Source: Caproicibacter fermentans
Lineage (GTDB): Bacteria > Bacillota > Clostridia > Oscillospirales > Acutalibacteraceae
Direction: 5' to 3'
Length of the DNA stretch: 64,000 bases
Assembly: GCF_009746625.1 (NCBI RefSeq)
Contig: NZ_VWXL01000058.1
Span: 62,001-126,000, forward strand
Shown here: one piece after another, positions 25,774 to 34,002 of the stretch
How positions within the stretch are numbered: the stretch's first letter is position 1
Layout: each line of letters starts with the position of its first letter
Notes under the pieces: generated by a model
Seen by the model: the letters and a program-made list of their open reading frames with translations, nothing else
What the model was told of the DNA's origin: nothing
The model's database searches: none
Program-made: the position numbers and the translations under genes

Positions 25774-27083
25774 AAAATTACAAAACACAGATGGAAGCAG
25801 CTAAAAAAGGAATTATAACGGAAGAATTAAAAAGGGTCGCCGAAAAAGAGAGGATGGAACCGGAAAAGCTTCTGACAAAGGTCGCTTCGGGACGCGTCGT
25901 GATTCCGGCGAATATCGGCCATATGGCGCTTTCCCCGGAAGGAGTCGGGGAGGGGCTTTCCACAAAAATCAACGTGAACCTCGGGGTATCGGGCGATTGC
26001 AAAAATTACGCGGTTGAATTGCAAAAAGCGGAGCTTGCGGCCCGGTTCGGCGCTCAGGCGATCATGGACTTGAGCAATTACGGAAAGACCCGGGAATTCC
26101 GCCGGAAGCTGATTGCAGAGTCCCCGGCGATGATCGGCACGGTTCCCGTTTACGACGCGGTCGGATATCTTGAAAAGGACCTGCTGGAAATCACCGCTCA
26201 GGATTTTTTGAAAGTGGTTGAGGCTCACGCAAAGGAGGGTGTGGATTTCATGACGATCCATGCCGGCATCAACAGGCGGGCGGTTGAATCGTTCCGCAGG
26301 CAGGGGCGAAAAATGAATATTGTTTCCCGGGGCGGTTCGCTGCTTTTCGCGTGGATGGAAATGACGGGAAATGAAAATCCGTTTTTTGAATATTACGACG
26401 AGGTCCTTGACATCCTGCGCGAATACGATGTGACGATCTCACTCGGCGACGCGTTAAGGCCGGGCTGCCTGGATGACAGCACCGACGCCGGGCAGATCGC
26501 CGAGCTGATTGAAATCGGCCATTTGACCGAGCGCGCCTGGAAAAAGGACGTGCAGGTGTTGGTGGAAGGTCCGGGCCACATGGCAATGAACGAGATCGCC
26601 GCCAACATGGCGCTGGAAAAACGCCTGTGCCACGGTGCGCCGTTTTATGTCCTGGGGCCGTTGGTAACGGATATCGCGCCCGGCTACGACCACATTACGG
26701 CGGCGATCGGGGGGGCGATCGCCGCCTGCGCGGGTGCTGATTTTCTCTGTTATGTAACTCCGGCGGAACACCTGCGCCTGCCGGATCTGGACGATGTGAA
26801 AGAGGGAATCGTCGCAAGCCTGATCGCGGCGCACGCCGCGGACGTTGCAAAGGGAATCCCCAACGCGCGGGAGCGCGACAGTCAAATGGCGATGGCGCGT
26901 AAGAATATGGACTGGGATGAGATTTTCCGTATTGCAATCGACGGCGAGAAAGCGAAGCGGTATTTTGAAAGCACACCGCCCGCTGATCGTCATACCTGCT
27001 CCATGTGCGGAAAAATGTGCGCCGTACGGACCACTAATCTGATTCTTGATGGGCAGAAAGTGGAATTTTGTTCCGAAAAATAA
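25770..27083 (+). CDS. thiC: Phosphomethylpyrimidine synthase (radical SAM)
   Basis: A 437-residue enzyme that turns aminoimidazole ribotide into HMP-P. The C-terminal cluster motif CSMCGKMC places Cys410, Cys413 and Cys417 as ligands of the [4Fe-4S] cluster, in the C-x2-C-x3-C form I recall from clostridial ThiC; other ThiC proteins have x4. [28 protein letters not shown] and [11 protein letters not shown] are conserved segments. It lacks the long N-terminal extension of proteobacterial ThiC. It overlaps thiD by 4 bases. Confidence 0.95.
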   Translation: MKNYKTQMEAAKKGIITEELKRVAEKERMEPEKLLTKVASGRVVIPANIGHMALSPEGVGEGLSTKINVNLGVSGDCKNYAVELQKAELAARFGAQAIMDLSNYGKTREFRRKLIAESPAMIGTVPVYDAVGYLEKDLLEITAQDFLKVVEAHAKEGVDFMTIHAGINRRAVESFRRQGRKMNIVSRGGSLLFAWMEMTGNENPFFEYYDEVLDILREYDVTISLGDALRPGCLDDSTDAGQIAELIEIGHLTERAWKKDVQVLVEGPGHMAMNEIAANMALEKRLCHGAPFYVLGPLVTDIAPGYDHITAAIGGAIAACAGADFLCYVTPAEHLRLPDLDDVKEGIVASLIAAHAADVAKGIPNARERDSQMAMARKNMDWDEIFRIAIDGEKAKRYFESTPPADRHTCSMCGKMCAVRTTNLILDGQKVEFCSEK

Positions 27084-27098
27084 AATAGAGGAAGGTCT

Positions 27099-27290
27099 AT
27101 GGAAACGCTCGCGGAAATCCGGCGCGCCGTGATCATTCCGATCGTGGCAATCGGGGGAATCGGCCCTCAGAACGCCGCGCGGTTTTGCGGCACGGGAGTC
27201 GACGGCCTCGCGGTGGTTTCGGCTATTCTTGCTGAGCCGGATATCACCTCGGCTGCTCGGGAACTTCGCACGATTTTTCGTCGCGTATAA
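27099..27290 (+). pseudogene. thiE: Remnant of thiamine-phosphate synthase (C-terminal quarter)
   Basis: A 63-codon frame aligns with only the last part of ThiE: LAEIRRAV, IPIVAIGGIGPQNAARF and GVDGLAVVSAILAEPD are the final beta/alpha units of the TIM barrel, including the phosphate-binding GGI loop. ThiE is normally about 210 residues, so about two thirds, including the catalytic N-terminal half, is missing. Only 15 bases separate it from thiC, so the lost part was deleted rather than frameshifted. An ATG and GAGGAAGG are present, but the product could not fold as a synthase. thiG, thiH or thiM are not seen nearby. Confidence 0.75.
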
Positions 27291-27309
27291 TCCTTACTCT
27301 GAAAAAGTG

Positions 27310-27366
27310 GAGCCGTCCGAAAATGAATGCCCCGGTTTCTTGAGGGCGATTCGTTACGGGCGGCTC
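27310..27366. terminator. Hairpin between convergent thiE remnant and MerR gene
   Basis: GAGCCGTCCG at 27310-27319 pairs with CGGGCGGCTC at 27357-27366. There is no clear T tract on either strand, so termination is likely but unproven. It may serve both directions. Confidence 0.45.
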
Positions 27367-27382
27367 TGTTCGTTATGCTTTT

Positions 27383-28141
27383 TCAGGTGCTCAGATAGAT
27401 TGTTACCGCGTCCTTCAGAAATTTTGCAAGACCCGGCTGCAGCCGATCATAATATGCGGTGAACCGCGGGTCCTCCACATACATTTGAACCAGGCCCGCG
27501 TGGGCTTCCGGGGTATAATGATTCCAGGTGTAGGAAAGCCACCTCCGATGCAGGTCGGCCGCATGCTGCGCGGTTTCTCCCGCCGGGTCGCCGGACTGAA
27601 AGGCTTTCAGCAAAGCACGGTTCAGCTCCTGCTCCAACGCCTGAAACCGATCGTATTGTTCCTGCGTCATACCCAGCATTTTTTGGTTGCTTTGGTCAAA
27701 GGCCTCGTCTCCGTATTTTTCCCGGATCTCCTTGCCGTAACGCTGTTCGTTTTGCTCGACCAGCTCCTTTTTAAAGCCTTCAAATTTCTCTTTGTCTGCC
27801 ATGAATATGTCTCCTTTCTCAAAAGCAAGCGTTTTTTCGACGTTGTGAATTAAAAGATTCAGACGGGCCCGCTGTTGAAGGAGAAGCTCGTGGTGCCGGC
27901 GAAGCGCCTCGGCGGCGTTGAATCCGGGCGAATCGAGGATCCTTCCGATTTCGTCAAGACTGACGCCGAGTTCTCGGTAAAACAGAATCTGCTGCAGGCG
28001 CCTTACCTGTGAATCACCGTAGATTCGGTAACCGGAAGAGCTCAGTCTTTCCGGTTTCAACAGGCCGATTTCATCGTAATATCTTAAAGTGCGTGTGCTG
28101 ATGCCGGATAGGCCTGCAAATTTTTGTATGCTGTATTCCAT
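27383..28141 (-). CDS. MerR family regulator with TipAS ligand-binding domain
   Basis: A 252-residue regulator. Residues 1-70 are the MerR winged helix (YSIQKFAGLSGISTRTLRYYDEIGLLKP), residues 75-120 a dimerisation coiled coil, and about 130-250 a TipAS/antibiotic-recognition domain rich in aromatic residues (RRWLSYTWNHYTPEAHAGL). Relatives are TipAL and Mta, which bind drugs and activate exporters. The nearest exporter genes in the window are the MFS gene and the MATE gene, but no direct link is shown. The promoter has the MerR-type 19-base spacer, suggesting autoregulation. Confidence 0.88.
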   Translation of the reverse strand: MEYSIQKFAGLSGISTRTLRYYDEIGLLKPERLSSSGYRIYGDSQVRRLQQILFYRELGVSLDEIGRILDSPGFNAAEALRRHHELLLQQRARLNLLIHNVEKTLAFEKGDIFMADKEKFEGFKKELVEQNEQRYGKEIREKYGDEAFDQSNQKMLGMTQEQYDRFQALEQELNRALLKAFQSGDPAGETAQHAADLHRRWLSYTWNHYTPEAHAGLVQMYVEDPRFTAYYDRLQPGLAKFLKDAVTIYLST

Positions 28142-28164
28142 TCAGCTCTTCTCCTTTCAAAGAA

Positions 28165-28195
28165 ATCTTACAGCTTTACGCGGCGGTAATGTCAA
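28165..28195 (-). promoter_or_regulatory. MerR-type promoter with 19-base spacer
   Basis: On the minus strand TTGACA (28195-28190) and TAAGAT (28170-28165) are separated by 19 bases. The spacer contains the dyad TTAC-CGCCGC-GTAA. Over-long spacers with a central dyad are the hallmark of promoters activated by MerR proteins through DNA distortion. Confidence 0.6.
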
Positions 28196-28250
28196 TACCT
28201 TATTCAAAAAAAATTTTTAAGATAATTTTCCAGTATGAGCATTGCCGGTA

Positions 28251-28279
28251 TTGTCAAATGGGACAGATTCTAGTATAGT
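28251..28279 (+). promoter_or_regulatory. Promoter of the 2-hydroxyacid dehydrogenase gene
   Basis: TTGTCA at 28251-28256 and TATAGT at 28274-28279 with 17 bases between, about 105 bases before the ATG at 28385. Confidence 0.5.
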
Positions 28280-28384
28280 ATGAGCAGCCGGATTTTTCCG
28301 GCGCTTTTTAGTCCATTTTTACCGCGCGGGCAGAAGTGCCGGCGCGTATTTTAAATTAAGAAGACTGTTTGGAAAGGGACAAAA

Positions 28385-29374
28385 ATGAAAGTGTTGGTGC
28401 TCACCTCCCAAAAGCGGATTGAAAAATACACGGATTTTTCAAAAATTCCAAACAACTGGGAGCTGCTATATCTTGACAGCGTCTATCGGGAGGAAGAGGC
28501 TCTTCGGATTGGAAAGACCGCGGATTTTATCATCGTTGATGCCGTCAGCCCCGTTTCCCGCAATCTGATTGAGAATATGCCGAATCTGCGGGTGATTCAC
28601 TCGGAGGGAGTCGGCTTTAACGGGATCGACACGCAGGCTGCAAGGAAAGCCGGTGTTTACGTCTGCAATAATGCTTCTCTGAACAGCGGAGCGGTAGCGG
28701 AACAGGCCATTTTACTGATGCTTGCTCTTCTTCGCCGGCTTCGGGAGGGGGACAGCCTGGTAAGGCAGGGTAAACAGGGGCAGGCGAAAATTCCCTTTAT
28801 TCTTAACGGAATACCGGAACTCGCATCCTGCCATGTTGGAATTGTCGGTTTTGGCAGTATCGGCAGAGCGACCGCCAAACGTCTTGCGGCTTTTGGTTCG
28901 AAAGTAAGCTATTTCAGCAGGCGCCGTCTGAGCGAGCAAGAGGAAAATGATTTTGGCGCTGAGTATCTTCCGCTGGACGAGCTGGCAGCTTCCTGCGACA
29001 TTATCAGCCTCCATTTGCCGGTAACGCCGGATACGATTGGATTTGTAGACGGCGATTTTTTGAAGAAGATGAAGCCCTCCGCGTTTCTGATTAACACGGC
29101 CAGAGGAGAAATTGTTGATCAGAACGCATTGGCGCAGGCGTTGGAAGACGGAAGTATTGCCGGAGCCGGACTCGACACGCTTGATCCGGAACCCGCAACT
29201 CTCGAAAATCCGCTGCTGAATCTGAGCGACAGCTGTCGGTACCGGGTTTTGTTTTCCCCGCATATCGGCGGCACGACGGACGATGTTTTCTACAGGCTGC
29301 ACCGGAATATCTGGAATAATCTGTTTCTGGCGGCACAGGGAAAAAGACCGAATAATATTGTTAACGGAATATAA
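28385..29374 (+). CDS. D-2-hydroxyacid dehydrogenase family protein
   Basis: A 329-residue NAD-dependent dehydrogenase. The Rossmann loop GFGSIG is at 155-160. The catalytic set is Arg240 in NTARGE, Glu269 in LDPEP and His293 in SPHIGG. It belongs to the family of D-lactate, phosphoglycerate and hydroxypyruvate dehydrogenases. Without an ACT domain it is unlikely to be a classical SerA. The substrate is not defined by the sequence or by its neighbours. GGAAAGG lies before the ATG. Confidence 0.88.
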   Translation: MKVLVLTSQKRIEKYTDFSKIPNNWELLYLDSVYREEEALRIGKTADFIIVDAVSPVSRNLIENMPNLRVIHSEGVGFNGIDTQAARKAGVYVCNNASLNSGAVAEQAILLMLALLRRLREGDSLVRQGKQGQAKIPFILNGIPELASCHVGIVGFGSIGRATAKRLAAFGSKVSYFSRRRLSEQEENDFGAEYLPLDELAASCDIISLHLPVTPDTIGFVDGDFLKKMKPSAFLINTARGEIVDQNALAQALEDGSIAGAGLDTLDPEPATLENPLLNLSDSCRYRVLFSPHIGGTTDDVFYRLHRNIWNNLFLAAQGKRPNNIVNGI

Positions 29375-29467
29375 CGTTTAAATTATTATACATAAATTTA
29401 CTCTCTCCCGTAAAACCCTTTTCTGAAATGTCAAATCGGATCATAGAATAAAGCGGGAGGGATCAAC

Positions 29468-30172
29468 ATGAATTTACCCAACAGCAGCGCCGAGGTAACC
29501 TTTCAGGAAAACAATCGGGAGTTTTCTTACCGCGGTACCGTAGTTCTTACTCTGGCTGCCCAGTATCCGGAAATTCGACTCAGGGAAAATCCAAACGCCC
29601 AGGCCAGAATCAATTCCCGGTTCCGGCAGCAGGGGGCGGAGTTTTCCCGGTATGCGGCGGCGACCCTGTACCGGCAGGCAGTCAGGGACTATCACAGTGC
29701 GCAGGAGCATGATTATCCGTTCAGAACATACGACGCGGTGATGAAATATGAAATAACGCTGAACCAGGACTGTTATCTCAGCTCATACCGAGACCGGTAT
29801 GAGTTTACGGGCGGTGCTCATGGCAATACAATCAGGGCTTCCGATACCTTCAGCCTGAAAAGCGGAAGAAGATTTTCGCTGTCCCATTTTTTCGCACCGG
29901 GTCAAAATTACCGCCGTGTAGTTGCCTCCAAAATACTCAGGCAGGCGGAAGAAAACATGCGGCAAAACCCCGGCATTTATTTTGATGATTACAAACATCT
30001 GATCCTGAAATATTTTAATCCTGAAAATTACTATCTGACTCCCGACGGGGTGACAATCTATTACCAGCAGTATGAAATTGCCCCTTATGCATCCGGAATT
30101 GTAACCTTTATGATTCCGTATGATTCCCTTGGTATTGTGCTGTCCTGTTTGGGAAGAGTACCTCAGTTTTAA
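29468..30172 (+). CDS. DUF3298/DUF4163-type protein
   Basis: A 234-residue protein. The pattern YPEIRLRENPNAQARIN, the YEFTGGAHGNT core and a C-terminal Y-Q-Q-YEIAPYASG segment match the DUF4163-DUF3298 pair seen in RsiV-like proteins and lipoproteins. In RsiV this region binds lysozyme. Here no signal peptide or membrane helix is visible, so it would stay in the cytoplasm unless exported another way. GGGAGG precedes the ATG. The function is unknown. Confidence 0.7.
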   Translation: MNLPNSSAEVTFQENNREFSYRGTVVLTLAAQYPEIRLRENPNAQARINSRFRQQGAEFSRYAAATLYRQAVRDYHSAQEHDYPFRTYDAVMKYEITLNQDCYLSSYRDRYEFTGGAHGNTIRASDTFSLKSGRRFSLSHFFAPGQNYRRVVASKILRQAEENMRQNPGIYFDDYKHLILKYFNPENYYLTPDGVTIYYQQYEIAPYASGIVTFMIPYDSLGIVLSCLGRVPQF

Positions 30173-30264
30173 AAAACGGACCGGGCGGCTTGCGGGCCGC
30201 CCGGTTGATTGATCAAGCATCGGATCTGCTAAAATTTTAATATAGAAATAGAAAGAGGAAAATT

Positions 30265-31623
30265 TTGAATCTCGATTTTTTACATCAGGGTACCGAGCAG
30301 CGAAGGGAACGAATTCTTCACGGAAACATTTTACAAACCCTCTTGATGCTGTCTATGCCCACGCTGATGATGAGCGTCATTCAGGCGATGCTTCCTTTGT
30401 CGGACGGACTTTTTATCAATAACGCGGCGGGTACGCTGGTGGCAAGCGCCGTTACATACAGCGAGCCGGTCATCAATATGATGGTGGCGCTGGCGCAGGG
30501 GATCAGCGTGGCGGCAATGGCGGTGATCGGCCAGGCAAACGGCCAGGGTGACTTTAGCAAGGTCCGGCATATCTCCGTGCAGGTGGTAGCATTTGCTTCC
30601 ATTATAGGAATCTGCGCCGCGCCGTTATCGGCCTTGGCGGCATTTCCGGTCTCCGCGAACGTCGACCCGGAAATTTCGCATAATGTATTTCTTTACATCA
30701 GTCTTTATGCGTTTGTTTTGCCGTTTTCTTTTCTGGAGAGTATTTACAACGCGATTAAAAACGCGACGGGTAAGCCGGAAGCCACGTTTATCCGTATGGT
30801 GCTTTTACTGGTCCTGAAAATTCTATTTAACATTGTCTTTATCGTAATGCTTCGTCTGGGAATTGTGGGCTGTATTCTTTCTTCGCTTTTTTCCAACATC
30901 CTGATTTGCGTCTGGATGTTTTATGAGCTGTTTATCAAGAACGGAGAGGACAAGCTGTCGCTTCGCGGGTTCCGTTTCGACCGGGATTTGATCATCCAGC
31001 TCGTCAGAATCGGGATTCCGGCCATGCTCGCAAGCCTGATGATGAATCTGGGATTTTTCCTGATTAACAACGAAACGCAGAAATACGGCGCCGTTGTTTT
31101 GAATGGCCAGGGCATTGCCAACAATATAACGGCGGTTTGTTTTAACCTTCCGGCGGCATTCGGTTCCGCCGTGACGACGATGGTCAGCATCAATATCGGG
31201 GCGGCGCAGCCCGAGAATGCGAAACGCTCCTGCCGGGTGGGGTGTGTGGCAAGCGCCATGACCGCCCTTGCGATTATCGCGGTGATCGTACCGCTTTCAT
31301 CCCATCTTACCATCCTGTTTACCCAAAGGGCCGATGTCCTTGACATTGCGAACCGGGCTCTGCACATCTACACGTACTCCGTCGTCGGGTTCGGTGTCTG
31401 CATGGCGGTTCAGGGGGCGTTCATTGGTCTTGGCAAAACAACGGTTCCGCTCTTTCTCGGCATTCTTCGCATCTGGCTTTTAAGATATTTGTTTATTCTG
31501 GCTACGGAACAGTCGCTGCAGTATTATTCGGTTTTTTGGGGAAATCTTTTTTCCAATTACATGGCCGCGGTGATTTCGGTGGTTTTAATTCTTCGGGTAA
31601 AATGGGTATCAACCTTGACTTAA
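30265..31623 (+). CDS. MATE family multidrug/cation exporter
   Basis: A 452-residue membrane protein with about 12 hydrophobic segments and two similar halves, as in MATE exporters (NILQTLLMLSMPTLMMSVIQ near the start; MNLGFFLINNE in the second half). It starts at TTG 30265 with AGAGGA upstream. It probably exports cationic compounds using an ion gradient; the substrate is unknown. The MITE at 31666 begins 42 bases after its stop and may serve as its transcript end. Confidence 0.85.
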   Translation: MNLDFLHQGTEQRRERILHGNILQTLLMLSMPTLMMSVIQAMLPLSDGLFINNAAGTLVASAVTYSEPVINMMVALAQGISVAAMAVIGQANGQGDFSKVRHISVQVVAFASIIGICAAPLSALAAFPVSANVDPEISHNVFLYISLYAFVLPFSFLESIYNAIKNATGKPEATFIRMVLLLVLKILFNIVFIVMLRLGIVGCILSSLFSNILICVWMFYELFIKNGEDKLSLRGFRFDRDLIIQLVRIGIPAMLASLMMNLGFFLINNETQKYGAVVLNGQGIANNITAVCFNLPAAFGSAVTTMVSINIGAAQPENAKRSCRVGCVASAMTALAIIAVIVPLSSHLTILFTQRADVLDIANRALHIYTYSVVGFGVCMAVQGAFIGLGKTTVPLFLGILRIWLLRYLFILATEQSLQYYSVFWGNLFSNYMAAVISVVLILRVKWVSTLT

Positions 31624-31665
31624 GAAGAATAATGTTTTTCTAGAACAGACGGCAAACTTAAAAAA

Positions 31666-31813
31666 GGGGCTGCTGCAAAATAGCCTCGTCGTAAAAAATG
31701 CACAGAAAATGCGCTTTGACTAGGCTTCTAAAGCCGTCTCAAGGCGCATTTTCTTGCTTTCAGGGCTGTTTATTTGTACAGTTAGCTATGCAAATCCATT
31801 TTGCAACAGCCCC
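31666..31813. mobile_element. MITE, about 148 bp, with IS1182-like terminal repeats
   Basis: The left end GGGGCTGCTGCAAAATAG and right end CCATTTTGCAACAGCCCC are inverted copies with two mismatches. The interior is itself nearly palindromic: GAAAATGCGC near 31705 matches GCGCATTTTC near 31744, with AGGCTT/AAGCC-type pairing at the centre. No frame is encoded. The first 15 bases equal the terminal repeat of the transposase remnant ending at 62451. No target duplication is obvious. The element would fold into one long hairpin in RNA. Confidence 0.8.
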
Positions 31814-31831
31814 ATTGATATGCTCTGAATA

Positions 31832-32557
31832 TTAAATCACCTGGGAAATGACGATGTTTGCCTGCGGCGTGACGGCTCCGTAGAGAACAGCCGCCCCCGT
31901 CGTGTTTACCAGTGCCAAAGTAGACGGCGTCGTTCCGATTGTGACAAGTGCGCTTCCGGAAATCTGTCCGGTGGTGGCAGGCATGGTGCTCGGGATATCG
32001 GTCAATCCGTTTAGTCTCAACGCAAAGGCAACGGACGCCGGACCAGCGGTTCCGTCGACGGAGACCCACCAGTTGACCAGAAAAGTGCCCGGAGCCGAAA
32101 CGGTGAAAATACCTGTTGCGGCCGCATAGGTGATGGATGGGCTGGACGTGTTGAGAAGAGAATCGAAGAGCACGTTCGCGCCGCTTGCCAAAGTTGCGCC
32201 GGAGCTTCCCACCAGCTGTGCCTGAATCCCGGCCAGAACTCCAGCCGGTCCCGTTGGGCCGGTGTCTCCCGTCGGTCCGGTCGGTCCCGTTGGGCCGAGA
32301 AGGCCGGTTGGTCCGGTTGCGCCGGTAGGCCCCGTTGGGCCGGTAGGCCCTGTCGGGCCGAGAATGCCTATGATGGAACCGGTTGGGCCTGTCGGCCCCG
32401 TCGGTCCAATACAGCAGCAGCATCTGTTGCCTCTGAAGGCTTCCTGATTTGCTCCGGCAAAATTTGGATCCGGGTTAAAACCACAAAAATTTCCTTGACC
32501 GTTTAACTGGTTTTGAAAATATGTGTAATATTCATTTGGATTTGTCCCGTTATACAT
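31832..32557 (-). CDS. Collagen-like exosporium/spore surface protein (BclA type)
   Basis: A protein of about 241 residues. I start it at 32557 because GGGAGA lies 8 bases upstream there; an ATG 5 codons earlier overlaps that site. Layout: an N-terminal region rich in Asn, Tyr and Phe; a CCCC run at about 46-49; about 18 collagen GPT triplets at about 51-106 with two short breaks; and a 135-residue C-terminal beta domain with the [11 protein letters not shown] and ALRLNG patterns of BclA-like trimerising heads. It presumably forms hair-like fibres on the spore. There is no signal peptide, as expected for a mother-cell product. Confidence 0.85.
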   Translation of the reverse strand: MYNGTNPNEYYTYFQNQLNGQGNFCGFNPDPNFAGANQEAFRGNRCCCCIGPTGPTGPTGSIIGILGPTGPTGPTGPTGATGPTGLLGPTGPTGPTGDTGPTGPAGVLAGIQAQLVGSSGATLASGANVLFDSLLNTSSPSITYAAATGIFTVSAPGTFLVNWWVSVDGTAGPASVAFALRLNGLTDIPSTMPATTGQISGSALVTIGTTPSTLALVNTTGAAVLYGAVTPQANIVISQVI

Positions 32558-32607
32558 ATTACAATCTCCCATCTGTACAGTAATTCGTTTCTATAAATTG
32601 TTTAGTA

Positions 32608-32634
32608 CATAATATGAAAGACTTAATATTTGGT
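32608..32634 (-). promoter_or_regulatory. Candidate sigma-K-type promoter of the collagen-like gene
   Basis: On the minus strand an AC (32634-32633) lies 16 bases before CATATTATG (32616-32608), close to the sigma-K pattern AC then CATANNNTA. The last -10 base pair differs from consensus (TG for TA). Late mother-cell expression would suit an exosporium protein. Confidence 0.35.
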
Positions 32635-32709
32635 TAAGAACGAATCGTGAAAGATAATACCTTTTTCAAAAAAGAACGGGCAAGGCGCCCCCTGGTCTCT
32701 GAAAAACCA

Positions 32710-32991
32710 TTAGGGCTGGTTCAGTTGAATATCCGAATAGTCTTTGTGGCTGGAAAACCACTTCTTTGCGTATGAACAGGTTAAGACAGCTTGTTTCCCA
32801 TCTTTACGAAGCGACTTGGCAACTGCTTCCATTAAGCGGGAAGCGATTCCCTGACCGCATAGGGAATCGTCAACAAAGGTGTGGTTTATGTCTACAACTC
32901 CTTTCCGAATCTGAGGAAAGGTTACTTCCGCAACCGTTTTCCCGGCTTGATCCAGAAAAAATATTCGTTCCGGTTCATGTTTTAATACCAT
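32710..32991 (-). CDS. Small GNAT-like N-acetyltransferase (YjdJ type)
   Basis: A 93-residue single-domain protein. DINHTFVDDSLCGQGIASRLMEA contains the acetyl-CoA-binding Q-x-x-G-x-(A/S) loop, and the closing CSYAKKWF segment is characteristic of the short YjdJ/NATD1-like GNAT proteins. It is cytoplasmic. The acceptor is unknown. It stands alone with no clear operon partner. Confidence 0.8.
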   Translation of the reverse strand: MVLKHEPERIFFLDQAGKTVAEVTFPQIRKGVVDINHTFVDDSLCGQGIASRLMEAVAKSLRKDGKQAVLTCSYAKKWFSSHKDYSDIQLNQP

Positions 32992-33092
32992 CTTGAATCA
33001 CCTCGATTAAAGTATAGCACGTCCAATTCATTTCATAAAGAACAGTTCCCGGCAAAGCTGCCGGGAACTGCCTGAATATTAAAAGCAGAGAG

Positions 33093-33296
33093 TTATCTTC
33101 TGCAGAAATAGCAGCTAAGGAAGCGGAAAAGTCTGCATAATTCTTGATCGTTCAGCGCGCTCAGGTCGGCATTTGCCAGATTTTTCAGATCGGAAACGGC
33201 TTCAGTAAGATTTTCATTGGAAGCAAGGCTTTCAATTGCGTTTTCAAAATTGGAATCGTTGGTGCCATCTTCCCTGAAACGGCGATAGCATGACAT
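33093..33296 (-). CDS. Small hypothetical protein
   Basis: A 67-residue protein starting MSCYRRFRED, chosen because AAGGAGGTG lies 6 bases before the ATG at 33296; a GTG three codons earlier falls inside that ribosome site. It is acidic and helical in the middle (LTEAVSDLKNLANADLSALN) and ends in a basic, cysteine-containing tail (FLSCYFCRR). I do not recognise the family. Its strong ribosome site and position between spore-related genes suggest a real gene. Confidence 0.6.
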   Translation of the reverse strand: MSCYRRFREDGTNDSNFENAIESLASNENLTEAVSDLKNLANADLSALNDQELCRLFRFLSCYFCRR

Positions 33297-33406
33297 GAAT
33301 TGCACCTCCTTTTCATTGAGCTTTATATACTATGACAAGTAGACTCAGCTTGTCAATATGGCTCACGGGAATAGGCGGAAGCTAAAATAGCAGCCAGAAA
33401 GACGGG

Positions 33407-33446
33407 CTTTTTATAAAAATAAGGAGCGCACCCCATTGTACGCTCC
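33407..33446 (-). terminator. Terminator after the proline-rich protein gene
   Basis: On the minus strand GGAGCG (33446-33441) pairs with CGCTCC (33428-33423), followed by TTATTTTTATAAAAAG. It lies about 90 bases after the stop of the gene at 33535. Confidence 0.6.
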
Positions 33447-33534
33447 CCGGGAGGGTCCGGAACAACTGCTCCTCACCTCGCACCTTTTAGTATGGCCGTT
33501 CTTTCATTGATTTAAACGATGCGGCAGAAAGGGA

Positions 33535-33843
33535 TCAGTGCTTTTTTCCGGATATTTGCTGATTGGGATGTTTCTTTGCATAGGGATTGGCCGTTTGTAC
33601 GGCTGGTCTTTTAAAAACCGGCGACGGGGCCGCAGAGCGGATCCCTTCCTGCTTATGCGGCAAATTGCGGACTGGAGGACAAGCCCCGTATTTCTGTTTC
33701 TGTACCGGTGACTTCGGAGCAGGAGGACGCTGCGGCATCGGTGACTGTGCGGACATCGTCGCAGAAGGCTTCATTTTTTGGCGTGGCTGCCTGTTACAAG
33801 GTGTATTCCAAACAAATGGAAAAAATCCCATTGGCATGATCAT
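33535..33843 (-). CDS. Proline-rich small protein of unknown function
   Basis: A 102-residue basic protein. AAGGAG lies 6 bases before the ATG. The first 18 residues are hydrophobic and aromatic (MIMPMGFFPFVWN); the rest is low-complexity, rich in Pro, Gln, Lys and Ser (PMPQRPPAPKSPVQKQK, AVQTANPYAKKHPNQQ) and predicted disordered. I do not recognise it. It resembles small spore coat or matrix proteins in composition only. A frame on the other strand is weaker and has no ribosome site. Confidence 0.5.
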   Translation of the reverse strand: MIMPMGFFPFVWNTPCNRQPRQKMKPSATMSAQSPMPQRPPAPKSPVQKQKYGACPPVRNLPHKQEGIRSAAPSPVFKRPAVQTANPYAKKHPNQQISGKKH

Positions 33844-34002
33844 TCAACTCCTTTTCCATATAATATGCGGAAGAAGCAGTGCTTGAACATAATCCTGAAA
33901 AATGGTTATATCCGTGAACTCCCGGGGACAGCTCCGGGAACTTTGCGTTTTGCCGGTTTTCTGCTATACTGTAAACATTCTGATATTCGGAGGAAATTTT
34001 GG

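Noticed and set aside
32225-32420. Regularly spaced GGTCCGGTCGGTCCC-like units that might look like a CRISPR array
   Set aside because: They are the codons of GPT triplets in the collagen-like gene, with 9-base periodicity and no unique spacers. No CRISPR array or cas gene is present in the window.
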